9,471 bases of DNA from an uncultured Bacilli bacterium. Lineage in GTDB: Bacteria > Bacillota_I > Bacilli_A > RF39 > UBA660. The position numbers and the translations under genes are program-made. The notes below the pieces were generated by a model. The model saw only the letters and a list, made by a program, of their open reading frames with translations. It had not been told where the DNA came from and did not search any database. Location: contig CAJOQL010000036.1 of assembly GCA_905236935.1 (NCBI GenBank), positions 1 through 9,471 on the forward strand, written 5' to 3'. Numbering within the stretch: position 1 is the stretch's first letter; the number at the start of each line of letters is the position of its first letter. Positions 1-6,034 of the stretch are shown in pieces.

Positions 1-45
1 TAATCCAATAAAAAGAGTTAAAATGGAAGCTGCATTAAAATCCAT
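1..45 (-). CDS. rny: Partial 5' end of a gene in the rny (RNase Y) position
   Basis: Only the first 15 codons fall inside the window (MDFNAASILTLFIGL). The ATG is preceded by a strong Shine-Dalgarno GGAGGA at 51-56 with 5 nt spacing, and a near-consensus promoter lies just upstream. The visible residues turn hydrophobic at once, which fits the N-terminal membrane anchor of RNase Y, the endoribonuclease that initiates mRNA decay in Firmicutes. In Bacillus and many relatives rny directly follows recA on the same strand, as here. The identity rests on position plus a hydrophobic start, because no catalytic domain is visible. Confidence 0.55.
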   Translation of the reverse strand, partial: MDFNAASILTLFIGL

Positions 46-91
46 AATGTTCCTCCATATTCTACATAGAAATTTTAATATCTACATTATT

Positions 92-120
92 ATTATAAAA
101 TGATTTATTTAATTTATCAA
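92..120 (-). promoter_or_regulatory. Sigma-A promoter for the downstream rny-like gene
   Basis: On the minus strand there is a -35 TTGATA (115-120), a spacer of exactly 17 bp and a -10 TATAAT (92-97). Only one base departs from consensus. It would start transcription near 85, giving a leader of about 40 nt that carries the GGAGGA ribosome site. The gene is therefore expressed separately from recA. The -35 lies inside an imperfect inverted repeat (116-136). Confidence 0.8.
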
Positions 121-137
121 GGAAAAATCCTTTGATT

Positions 138-161
138 AAAAAAAAAGCAAATAAGGTATTT
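138..161 (-). terminator. Weak candidate terminator after recA
   Basis: Downstream of the recA stop the minus strand carries a short AT-only hairpin (arms 157-161 and 149-153, 3-nt loop), then GC and a run of nine T (138-146). The stem is weak, so this is a low-confidence terminator supported mainly by the U-tract and by the new promoter that follows it. Confidence 0.4.
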
Positions 162-178
162 CTAATTGATATTTTAAC

Positions 179-1219
179 TCATTCTGCTTCTTTCTTTAGT
201 GCTTTTTTGTCTTTTTTAATAGAAATATCAAAGGCATCTCTTACTTGATTTTCAATTTCTTCTAAAAGTTTTGGATTATCTTTTAAATACTGTTTTACGT
301 TTTCTCTACCTTGACCGATTTTTTCACCTTTGTAACTAAACCAAGCCCCGGATTTATCAATAATTCCATTAGATGATGCCAAATCAACTAGTTCTCCGGT
401 ATGTGAAACACCCTCTCCATACATAATATCAACTACGGCTGTTTTAAATGGAGGTGCAACTTTATTTTTTACAACTTTAATATTTGTTTTATTTCCAATA
501 ACATTATCTCCAACTTTAATTTGTTCACCACGTCTAATATCTAATCTTATTGTAGAATAAAATTTTAAAGCACGACCTCCTGGTGTTGTTTCAGGATTTC
601 CAAATAAAACACCTACTTTTTCTCTTAATTGATTAATAAAAATTGCAGTTGTCTTAGTTTTATTAATAGTACCAGATAATTTTCTTAATGCTTGACTCAT
701 TAATCTTGCTTGAAGTCCAACGTGTGAGTCTCCCATTTCACCTTCTATTTCCGCTTGTGGAACTAGGGCTGCTACTGAATCTATAACAATAATACTTACT
801 GCCTCACTACGAACTAAAGCATCACATATCTCTAATGCTTGCTCTCCTGTATCTGGTTGCGATAATAATAATTCATTAATGTTTACCCCCAATTTTTGAG
901 CATATACAGGATCTAAAGCGTGCTCCGCATCAATAAATGCTGCTCTTCCTCCAGCTTTTTGCGCTTCAGCAATAGCTTGCAAAGCAATAGTAGTTTTTCC
1001 TGATGATTCTGGTCCATATATTTCAATAATTCTTCCTTTTGGAAAACCACCAACGCCAAGAGCAATGTCTAAACTAATTGATCCTGAAGGCGTAACCTCT
1101 ACTTCCATATGCTCACTACTACCAAGTTTCATGATAGCACCTTTACCAAATTGTTTTTCAATATCAGCAAGAACTTGCTCTAAAGCTTTATCTTTATCTT
1201 TTGTATCTACAACTTTCAA
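179..1219 (-). CDS. recA: RecA recombinase
   Basis: Full-length 346-residue RecA, the cytoplasmic ATPase that forms filaments on single-stranded DNA, drives strand exchange in recombinational repair and stimulates LexA self-cleavage. Walker A GPESSGKT is at residues 69-76, Walker B IIVIDS at 143-148, and the DNA-binding L2 region [19 protein letters not shown] at 197-215. A Lys-rich acidic tail ends the protein. The start codon is TTG. It is preceded by AGGTGA (1227-1232) with 7 nt spacing, and no ATG lies in frame between it and the upstream in-frame stop, so TTG is well supported. The gene has its own LexA-type operator and promoter and is separated from pgsA by a terminator. cinA, which commonly sits between pgsA and recA in Firmicutes, is absent. 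Confidence 0.98.
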   Translation of the reverse strand: MKVVDTKDKDKALEQVLADIEKQFGKGAIMKLGSSEHMEVEVTPSGSISLDIALGVGGFPKGRIIEIYGPESSGKTTIALQAIAEAQKAGGRAAFIDAEHALDPVYAQKLGVNINELLLSQPDTGEQALEICDALVRSEAVSIIVIDSVAALVPQAEIEGEMGDSHVGLQARLMSQALRKLSGTINKTKTTAIFINQLREKVGVLFGNPETTPGGRALKFYSTIRLDIRRGEQIKVGDNVIGNKTNIKVVKNKVAPPFKTAVVDIMYGEGVSHTGELVDLASSNGIIDKSGAWFSYKGEKIGQGRENVKQYLKDNPKLLEEIENQVRDAFDISIKKDKKALKKEAE

Positions 1220-1252
1220 ATTATGTTCACCTATTCTTTCTCTTACTCCTTC

Positions 1253-1281
1253 ATTTTAATATATTAAAAATTAAATGTCAA
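1253..1281 (-). promoter_or_regulatory. Sigma-A promoter of recA
   Basis: On the minus strand there is a perfect -35 TTGACA (1276-1281), a 17-bp spacer and a -10 TAAAAT (1253-1258). Transcription would start near 1246, about 27 nt upstream of the TTG start codon, just ahead of the AGGTGA ribosome site. A LexA-like palindrome abuts the -35. Confidence 0.85.
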
Positions 1282-1290
1282 CACTTTTTT

Positions 1291-1304
1291 CGAATAATTG
1301 TTCG
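1291..1304 (-). promoter_or_regulatory. LexA (SOS) operator upstream of recA
   Basis: CGAACAATTATTCG on the minus strand matches the Gram-positive SOS box (consensus CGAAC-N4-GTTCG) except in the right half-site. It lies 9 bp upstream of the recA -35, where bound LexA could hinder RNA polymerase. The placement at recA makes SOS control very likely. This implies a LexA-type repressor elsewhere in the genome. Confidence 0.82.
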
Positions 1305-1322
1305 ACAGATTTTTAATATTTG

Positions 1323-1357
1323 AAAAAATTAAAAATGGTAATTTTCATCACCATTTT
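1323..1357 (-). terminator. Intrinsic terminator after pgsA
   Basis: Three nucleotides past the pgsA stop, the minus strand forms an 8-bp perfect stem AAAATGGT/ACCATTTT (1350-1357 with 1332-1339) with a 10-nt loop, followed by AATTTTTT. It closes the gpsB-to-pgsA transcript before the recA promoter. Confidence 0.8.
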
Positions 1358-1360
1358 CAT

Positions 1361-1957
1361 TTACATTTTAGAAGTTATAAAATCTTTATTTGCCATAAAA
1401 TATTGTACTCCAGAATAAATTGAAAGAATACAAGCTACTATTACTAAATAATATCCTAAGCTAAAATTTAATAATTCAAAAGGTAAATTATTAAAAAATA
1501 ATAAAGATACGCCAATCATCATGCAGATAGTTTTAATCTTTCCACAAATACTTGCTGCAACAACTTTACCTTTAGATCCAGCTATCATTTTAATTGAATC
1601 TACAATAGTATCCCTAGTTATAATTACTACAGGAATTACTACGGGAATTACACCATCAACAGCCATAATTATTAAAACACCATTAACAAGAATTTTGTCT
1701 GCTATAGCATCTGTAACTTTACCAAAATCAGTTACAATATTATTTTTTCTTGCAATTCTTCCATCTAAAAAGTCGGTAACAGAAGCAATAATAAATAAAA
1801 TACCACAAATTATATATTTTAAGTCTACTACTACTCTTCCTGTTACTAAATATTTTGGAAAAGTATATCCTACATTATAAAAAGGAAAAATCATTATAAT
1901 CAAGATTATAATTGAAATAATTATTCTTCCTAAAGTAATTTTATTAGGTAAATTCAT
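1361..1957 (-). CDS. pgsA: CDP-diacylglycerol--glycerol-3-phosphate 3-phosphatidyltransferase
   Basis: Integral membrane enzyme of 198 residues that transfers the phosphatidyl group of CDP-diacylglycerol to glycerol-3-phosphate, the committed step towards phosphatidylglycerol and cardiolipin. The complete CDP-alcohol phosphotransferase signature D-G-x2-A-R-x8-G-x3-D-x3-D is present: it starts at the DG of DFLDGRIARK and ends at the second Asp of DAIAD. Several hydrophobic helices surround it, and the N-terminus MNLPNKITLGRI is typical of PgsA. AGGAGG (1962-1967) lies 4 nt before the ATG and overlaps the stop codon of the upstream rodZ-like gene. This implies co-transcription and translational coupling. 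The rodZ-pgsA pair matches the Bacillus order. Confidence 0.93.
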   Translation of the reverse strand: MNLPNKITLGRIIISIIILIIMIFPFYNVGYTFPKYLVTGRVVVDLKYIICGILFIIASVTDFLDGRIARKNNIVTDFGKVTDAIADKILVNGVLIIMAVDGVIPVVIPVVIITRDTIVDSIKMIAGSKGKVVAASICGKIKTICMMIGVSLLFFNNLPFELLNFSLGYYLVIVACILSIYSGVQYFMANKDFITSKM

Positions 1958-1966
1958 AATACCTCC

Positions 1967-2449
1967 TTATTTAAAATACTCTAATATATTTGTAGTAGTA
2001 TTTCCTACTGTAATTTGTTTAACACTCCATACTACCGCTAATATTACTAAAACAATAATAACAATTATAGTTATTACAAACTGTTTATTATTTTGTATAG
2101 GTACCGCCTTAGTATATGGAGATGCTACCCTTTTATCATTTGCTTCTTCAATAGCAGTTTCCTTAGCAGCCTTTTCAATCTCATTCATAGGGATCTTACT
2201 AGTTTTTTCAAACATAAATTCATTAAACTCATCCACAACTTCGTCTGAGTTTAATCCTAAATATTTTGCATAGTCAATTATATTTTGTTTAAGTTCAAAT
2301 ATATCTTTAAATGCTCCTATATTGCCTTCTTCTATTTGAGTTAATATAAGCTTATCTATTTCTAAATCTTTACTTACTTCATCTAATGATAAACCAGAAG
2401 ATTTTCTTGTACTTTTTAGTACTTCACTTATTTCGTTTATATTAAACAC
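1967..2449 (-). CDS. RodZ-like HTH membrane protein with truncated C-terminus; start codon uncertain
   Basis: Counted from the GTG, the protein has 160 residues. A RodZ-type Xre/Cro helix-turn-helix spans about residues 8-66 (EISEVLKSTRKSSGLSLDEV, then IEEGN and DYAKYLGLN). A charged linker follows, then one transmembrane helix at about 124-143 and only 17 residues outside. RodZ links MreB to the peptidoglycan machinery, but here the usual extracytoplasmic beta domain is missing. Position just ahead of pgsA supports the RodZ assignment. The frame is open up to an ATG at 2488, but that ATG belongs to the conserved RNase P RNA core, so the extension is rejected. The GTG at 2447-2449 is the only other standard start, yet it sits inside the Shine-Dalgarno match AAGGAAGTG (2447-2455). 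An ATA at 2438-2440, 6 nt beyond that site, would give MNEISEVLK, the typical RodZ N-terminus. Confidence 0.75.
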   Translation of the reverse strand: MFNINEISEVLKSTRKSSGLSLDEVSKDLEIDKLILTQIEEGNIGAFKDIFELKQNIIDYAKYLGLNSDEVVDEFNEFMFEKTSKIPMNEIEKAAKETAIEEANDKRVASPYTKAVPIQNNKQFVITIIVIIVLVILAVVWSVKQITVGNTTTNILEYFK

Positions 2450-2470
2450 TTCCTTTTTTAGATAAAAAAA

Positions 2471-2808
2471 TAATATCAAATAAGCCATGTTCTGTACCTA
2501 TTACTAGGTGGCAAACATTTATCTTACTTTTCAGTACCTTTATTAGCTTCATTTTGCCTCTAAAAGTTCCCCTACCAAATTTGGGTTTCTCGCTCACGGG
2601 GTTTACCACGTTCCACCCTTTCCGTTTCCAGAAAGACTCGTCTCTTTGGCACTTTTATATCTAATTTAACCATTTAAGGTTATTTCGAAGCCGTTAGTCA
2701 AAACTACCTAAGGTTATTTTTTCCCTTAGCGTGAACACTAAAGTCATCTCAGACTTTGCGAGCATGGACTTTCCTCTACAATAAATGCAGCGTTTGCCTT
2801 TGATATTA
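2471..2808 (-). ncRNA. rnpB: RNase P RNA, Bacillus type (type B)
   Basis: Catalytic RNA of RNase P, which matures tRNA 5' ends. Conserved blocks on the minus strand are GAGGAAAGTCCATGCTCGC (2758-2776), the region around GGTAAACCCC (2598-2607), GAGCGAGAAACCCAAATTTG and GGTAGGGGAA, and the 3' core ACAGAACATGGCTTA around 2486. Helix P1 is a perfect 10-bp pairing of 2799-2808 with 2471-2480, extendable by A/G-U pairs into the flanking U-run. P2 pairs 2792-2798 with 2510-2516, and a P19-like hairpin is at 2496-2509. At about 338 nt it is shorter than the roughly 400-nt Bacillus subtilis RNA, and the P12 region looks reduced. The 5' strand of P1 overlaps the gpsB stop. No separate promoter was found, so it is probably processed from the gpsB transcript. 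Exact ends are estimated from P1. Confidence 0.97.
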
Positions 2809-3126
2809 CTCTTTACCATAAACAATTTTTTCTAAATTAGATAACCTTCTTAGTACATCAGCACTTCCACCTTGTGAACCATTATTTCCGCCACTTGCTT
2901 CAATAGACTCTTTAAGCTTACGATATTCAGCTTTTAATTTTCGATTATCTTCTATTAGATTAACATTGTCTTGTTCTAATTTTTTTATTGTTTTTAAGAA
3001 TTCGGTATAATCTCTAATTACCATATCAAGAAATTTATCAACTTCTTGCATACGATAACCTCTAGCATCAATTTTAAATTCATGTTCTAAAATTTCATTA
3101 GGAGTTAAAAATAACTTATCATCCAC
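2806..3126 (-). CDS. gpsB: Cell cycle protein GpsB
   Basis: 106-residue DivIVA-family protein that in Firmicutes couples cell division and peptidoglycan synthesis by docking penicillin-binding proteins at septum and sidewall. The N-terminal domain carries the family pattern LTPNEILEHEFK, then RGYRMQEVDKFLDMVIRDY. A coiled coil spans about residues 40-75, followed by a Gly/Ser linker (about 77-88) and the C-terminal trimerisation helix DVLRRLSNLEKIVYG. Length and architecture are typical. The start is GTG, with AAGGTGG (3134-3140) 7 nt upstream. A strong promoter lies directly ahead and rnpB follows immediately, as in Bacillus. Here the stop codon lies within RNase P RNA helix P1 (a 3-nt overlap with the minimal RNA). 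Confidence 0.95.
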   Translation of the reverse strand: MDDKLFLTPNEILEHEFKIDARGYRMQEVDKFLDMVIRDYTEFLKTIKKLEQDNVNLIEDNRKLKAEYRKLKESIEASGGNNGSQGGSADVLRRLSNLEKIVYGKE

Positions 3127-3152
3127 TTTTATACCACCTTCTTAACAATATA

Positions 3153-3181
3153 ATTTTATTATTATTAATCTTTTTTGTCAA
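3153..3181 (-). promoter_or_regulatory. Sigma-A promoter of the gpsB-rnpB-rodZ-like-pgsA unit
   Basis: On the minus strand there is a perfect -35 TTGACA (3176-3181), a 17-bp spacer and a -10 TAAAAT (3153-3158), placing the start near 3146, about 20 nt before the gpsB GTG. It has the same hexamers and spacing as the recA promoter. It is the only convincing promoter found upstream of rnpB, rodZ-like and pgsA. Confidence 0.85.
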
Positions 3182-3263
3182 GCCTGCTCAAAATGTTTAA
3201 AAGTTCCTCATAAGTTGATACTTTCTTAATTTTTTTAAGCATTTCATTAAATATTTGATTCAT
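3165..3263 (-). CDS. Possible small protein or leader peptide upstream of gpsB
   Basis: A 32-codon ORF reads MNQIFNEMLKKIKKVSTYEELLNILSRLDKKD. The ATG at 3261-3263 has GGTGA (3269-3273) 5 nt upstream; a slightly longer form could begin at the ATG at 3273-3275. The peptide is charged and helix-prone, with heptad-like Leu/Ile spacing, and codon use resembles the neighbouring genes. Against it, its last codons overlap the -35 and spacer of the gpsB promoter, and it has no clear promoter of its own. I recognise no family. It is otherwise the only content of the gap between gpsB and the 551-residue gene besides the promoter and a terminator. Confidence 0.3.
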   Translation of the reverse strand: MNQIFNEMLKKIKKVSTYEELLNILSRLDKKD

Positions 3264-3298
3264 TTTATTCACCATAAATATTGTAACATTAAATATTT

Positions 3299-3327
3299 AA
3301 AAAATGGCTCATTCGTCATAATAAGCC
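3299..3327 (-). terminator. Intrinsic terminator overlapping the end of the 551-residue gene
   Basis: On the minus strand GGCTTATT (3320-3327) pairs with AATGAGCC (3306-3313) through 8 bp including one G-U, with a 6-nt loop, then A and six T (3299-3304). The first arm encodes the last residues Gly-Leu-Leu and the TGA stop lies in the loop region. Confidence 0.85.
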
Positions 3328-4971
3328 AAAATATTCCTTTATAGTTTTTACTATCGTTTCCGATATTGTTTTAATATTATTGTTTAAAAAATTAACATCT
3401 TTCTCATTTTCAAAATTGCCTAAACTAATTAGGGCAGATGTATCAATTGTATTTAATTCATTTAATGAATCAAATGTATATTTTAAACCTTTATTAGCAT
3501 TTTCATAGTAAATTGAATTAAATTTATCACTCAATAAATTAGCAAAATTATATCCTAAATTAGTATCATTATTTACCCAAATAGTAAAGCCTGACTTATC
3601 CTTGTTTATATATGTATCAGTTTTAAAAGATAAAAATAAATCTACTTGACTATTTTTTGCTTCATTTAGAGCTATATTTACATTATTATTACTATTAACA
3701 AATACGTCAATATTATTTTTTTCTAAATCACTTTTTAAATTTTCTTTAATACTTTTTAATAATGATTTATTTTGAATATCATAATAAAAATTTAAATAAA
3801 TCTTATATTTATTTTTCTTTTCTATATTAATGTCAAAAGTACTAATCTTACTATTATTTTTACTATTATCTTTACTTTTAATTATAGCATTTATTACTGC
3901 ATTATTATTAATAGTAAATGGTTCTTTATACTCAATTCCATTAATATTAGGATCACTACCATTAATTGTATAATATATTTTTCCACTATTATTAGGATTA
4001 TTTAATGTTATTTTATCACCAGAATACTTAGGATTATTTGATATATATGGTGGTTTTAATGTATCTTTAGATTTTATTTTGAATTTTACTTCACTAGATT
4101 TAGTATAATCATTTCTATCATTATATTTGGCATTAATCTTAAAAGTATAATTTGCTCCTTTATTAAAAAATTCTGAACTTATAATTACATTATTGCTATT
4201 AATCGTAGTTTCTTTAATAATGTTTTCATCTTTATATATAATAAGTTCATAACTAGTGGAATTATTACCTCCATCAAACTTTAAGTTAATATCTTCATAA
4301 TCAACTTCAGAATTATCTTTAGGGCTATTTATTACAATATCACTTATTGGGCTTATATTACTATAAATATTAAATTCACTAATAGCTGTATTTTGATCAT
4401 ATATTTTTACATTAAATATTCCTTTTTTTCCTATAAATAATTCTTTTGGTATTATATATTCATTAGTATTTATTATTTCTTTTTTAAGTCTTTTATCATT
4501 AAACATTAACTCTAAAGTATAAACTTTTTTCTGTAAGTTTCCATTTATTAAAAGCGTATAATCACTTTTTTCATCAAAAGTTAAAGAATTTTCTTTACTA
4601 AAAGTTGGCTCTAAATAAGTAAAATTATATGGTTTATTAGAAGCAATACAATTTCCTTTTTCATCGTATGCATACACATTTATACTATATGATTTATTAT
4701 TTTGAATAGTATCTAAATTTGCCATTAAATAGTTGTTATCAGTTTTATCTTTAAAAATTATTACATTTTCTTCATTATAAAGATTTATTTCATATTCCTT
4801 AGCAGATTTAACTTTTTCAAACGTTATATAAAATTTTGTACTAACATTACTAACACTTATAATATTAAAATTTTCTATGTTATTTTTCTTTATTAATATA
4901 TAAGATACTGATAGAGTTGTACCAATAAAAATAAATAAAATTACTGTTATAGTGATTATTACTCTTTTCAT
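3316..4971 (-). CDS. Membrane-anchored multidomain surface protein with degenerate Amidase_3-like domain
   Basis: 551 residues, Asn/Lys/Ile-rich. A transmembrane or signal-anchor helix (about 4-27) leads to an extracytoplasmic chain: a fibronectin-III-like domain (about 33-120), a second beta-rich segment (121-205), another Fn3-like domain (210-300), and a chitobiase/hexosaminidase C-terminal-type domain (310-368) marked by KIYYTINGSDP. The last part (about 388-551) follows the N-acetylmuramoyl-L-alanine amidase fold: SQVDLFLSFK matches the usual ADLFVSIHAN strand, NKGLK matches NRGVK, and SALISLGNFENEKDVNFL matches VLVELGFISNPED. The DPGHGG motif, the second His and the catalytic Glu are all replaced, so zinc hydrolysis is unlikely. 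It may be a cell-wall-binding or structural module. Start ATG has GAGGG (4978-4982) upstream. Domain boundaries are by eye, and function is inferred. Confidence 0.8.
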   Translation of the reverse strand: MKRVIITITVILFIFIGTTLSVSYILIKKNNIENFNIISVSNVSTKFYITFEKVKSAKEYEINLYNEENVIIFKDKTDNNYLMANLDTIQNNKSYSINVYAYDEKGNCIASNKPYNFTYLEPTFSKENSLTFDEKSDYTLLINGNLQKKVYTLELMFNDKRLKKEIINTNEYIIPKELFIGKKGIFNVKIYDQNTAISEFNIYSNISPISDIVINSPKDNSEVDYEDINLKFDGGNNSTSYELIIYKDENIIKETTINSNNVIISSEFFNKGANYTFKINAKYNDRNDYTKSSEVKFKIKSKDTLKPPYISNNPKYSGDKITLNNPNNSGKIYYTINGSDPNINGIEYKEPFTINNNAVINAIIKSKDNSKNNSKISTFDINIEKKNKYKIYLNFYYDIQNKSLLKSIKENLKSDLEKNNIDVFVNSNNNVNIALNEAKNSQVDLFLSFKTDTYINKDKSGFTIWVNNDTNLGYNFANLLSDKFNSIYYENANKGLKYTFDSLNELNTIDTSALISLGNFENEKDVNFLNNNIKTISETIVKTIKEYFGLL

Positions 4972-4995
4972 TTAATACCCTCTATTCTTTTATTA

Positions 4996-5001
4996 ATTAT
5001 A
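4996..5001 (-). promoter_or_regulatory. Candidate -10 element for the 551-residue gene
   Basis: A perfect TATAAT lies 25 nt before the ATG, between the terminator of the upstream surface-protein gene and the ribosome site. The matching -35 region is only a T-run, so this is a moderate candidate. It suggests the two surface-protein genes are at least partly transcribed separately. Confidence 0.45.
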
Positions 5002-5017
5002 TAATATTTTAATTATT

Positions 5018-5038
5018 AAAAAAAGACCATAAAGGTCT
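5018..5038 (-). terminator. Intrinsic terminator after the sortase-like surface protein gene
   Basis: On the minus strand AGACC (5034-5038) pairs with GGTCT (5024-5028) around a 5-nt loop, followed by a run of T through 5018. The stem is short but GC-containing and begins inside the TAG stop codon. Some read-through into the 551-residue gene is plausible. Confidence 0.7.
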
Positions 5039-5900
5039 AAATTTGATTAAATACATTCTTTTTCTTTGTATACACAGCAATTGCACTGGCAACTAATGCA
5101 ACAATTCCAAGTGGTAAAATGTAATCTTCTACACCGGTTTTTGGACTAACAGGTTCTGTAGGATTTGTTGATAATGCTGGTGTAGTTGATGTAGTTGGAT
5201 TTTTTGTATTATTGCATAATATGTATTCTTTATCTACAAAAACTACAGGTCTAATACCATGTTTTTCGCCACCTGTTATAACAGAAGACAAATCAACAGG
5301 TTCTAATGTTGCCCAAGCATCTTCTAAAGATGTTCTATTACTATTATATTTAACATAATAAACAGTAGATTCAGTATCTCCTTGGATACTTGTCCAATAA
5401 TTAGATGTATCTACCTCTACTCCATTTAGTATTCTTGGTGCTAAAAATTCATATTTGGCAGGAATTTCATACACACCAGCATTTTGTTGAATTCCTAAAT
5501 ATTCTAAATCTGATTTTTGAAGTAAACTTGCACTTCCTCCAACTATATTCCATTTTGCTCCTGCTTTGTTTACAACCTTATTAATTACAGTTCCTATGTG
5601 AGCTTCTTCTAGAACAACAGTTGCAGTATGTTCATCTACCCCATTTGAACCAGGAATTGTTTGATCATAATAATCTGGTGAGCCATCAATCAATCCATCA
5701 TAAATTAATAAAACATTTTGTTCTCCAGCAGCACTAGCTCTTAGTACATGAAATGCAATACCGTTAGGATCTTCATTTTGATAGCCATCATATAGATTTA
5801 CACTTACACTATCCCCAACATCAAAAGAATCAGAAACATTCATGGCATTAACTCCTAAAGGTAAGATCATTATTGTTAATAATAAAATAAACTTTTTCAT
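5037..5900 (-). CDS. Secreted surface protein with sortase-like SPKTG cell-wall sorting signal
   Basis: 287 residues. A signal peptide (Lys-Lys, hydrophobic core, probable cleavage after VNA at about residue 19) precedes a globular region of about 210 residues. A Thr/Pro/Ser-rich spacer (about 232-251) follows, then the sorting-type C-terminus: SPKTG (252-256), a hydrophobic helix (about 260-277) and KKK (279-281). This tripartite layout is that of proteins cut by a sortase and linked to peptidoglycan, although the pentapeptide is SPKTG rather than LPxTG. The segment NYWTSIQ to GIRPVVFVDKEY resembles the end of DUF6273-like domains of gut Firmicutes surface proteins; this is a tentative impression. 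GGAG (5909-5912) lies 8 nt before the ATG. The substrate or ligand is unknown. Confidence 0.8.
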   Translation of the reverse strand: MKKFILLLTIMILPLGVNAMNVSDSFDVGDSVSVNLYDGYQNEDPNGIAFHVLRASAAGEQNVLLIYDGLIDGSPDYYDQTIPGSNGVDEHTATVVLEEAHIGTVINKVVNKAGAKWNIVGGSASLLQKSDLEYLGIQQNAGVYEIPAKYEFLAPRILNGVEVDTSNYWTSIQGDTESTVYYVKYNSNRTSLEDAWATLEPVDLSSVITGGEKHGIRPVVFVDKEYILCNNTKNPTTSTTPALSTNPTEPVSPKTGVEDYILPLGIVALVASAIAVYTKKKNVFNQI

Positions 5901-5942
5901 ATCACAATCTCCATCCTTACTATTTTATCTCTTATCTTAATT

Positions 5943-5971
5943 AATATAACACATAAAAATAAATTCTACAA
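5943..5971 (-). promoter_or_regulatory. Promoter of the 287-residue surface protein gene
   Basis: On the minus strand there is a -35 TTGTAG (5966-5971), a 17-bp spacer and a -10 TATATT (5943-5948) with an extended TGT immediately before it. Each hexamer deviates from consensus, but the spacing is ideal and the TGn element compensates. It lies about 43 nt upstream of the ATG in the divergent intergenic region. Confidence 0.6.
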
Positions 5972-6034
5972 TAATAATTCTTTTATTTTACATTAATTTA
6001 TGTTATTCTTTTTATAGAATATAAGGTGGTTTTT

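Noticed and set aside
116..136. Imperfect inverted repeat (ATCAA.GGA / TCC.TTGAT) downstream of recA
   Set aside because: It is not followed by a U-tract on either strand and contains the -35 of the next promoter, so it was not called as a terminator or operator.
1065..1259. Plus-strand ORF antisense to the recA 5' end, and similar antisense ORFs at 1521-1880, 7144-7410, 8091-8288 and 8368-8598
   Set aside because: All lie opposite strongly conserved genes (recA, pgsA, pnp), lack ribosome sites and look like reverse-strand shadows.
2450..2488. N-terminal extension of the rodZ-like ORF from the ATG at 2488 (MAYLILFF...)
   Set aside because: The ATG and the following bases are the conserved 3' core and P1 strand of RNase P RNA, and there is no ribosome site ahead of it.
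6026..6034. GTG start for the plus-strand membrane protein
   Set aside because: The GTG is inside the Shine-Dalgarno AAGGTGG; the ATG at 6035 has correct spacing.
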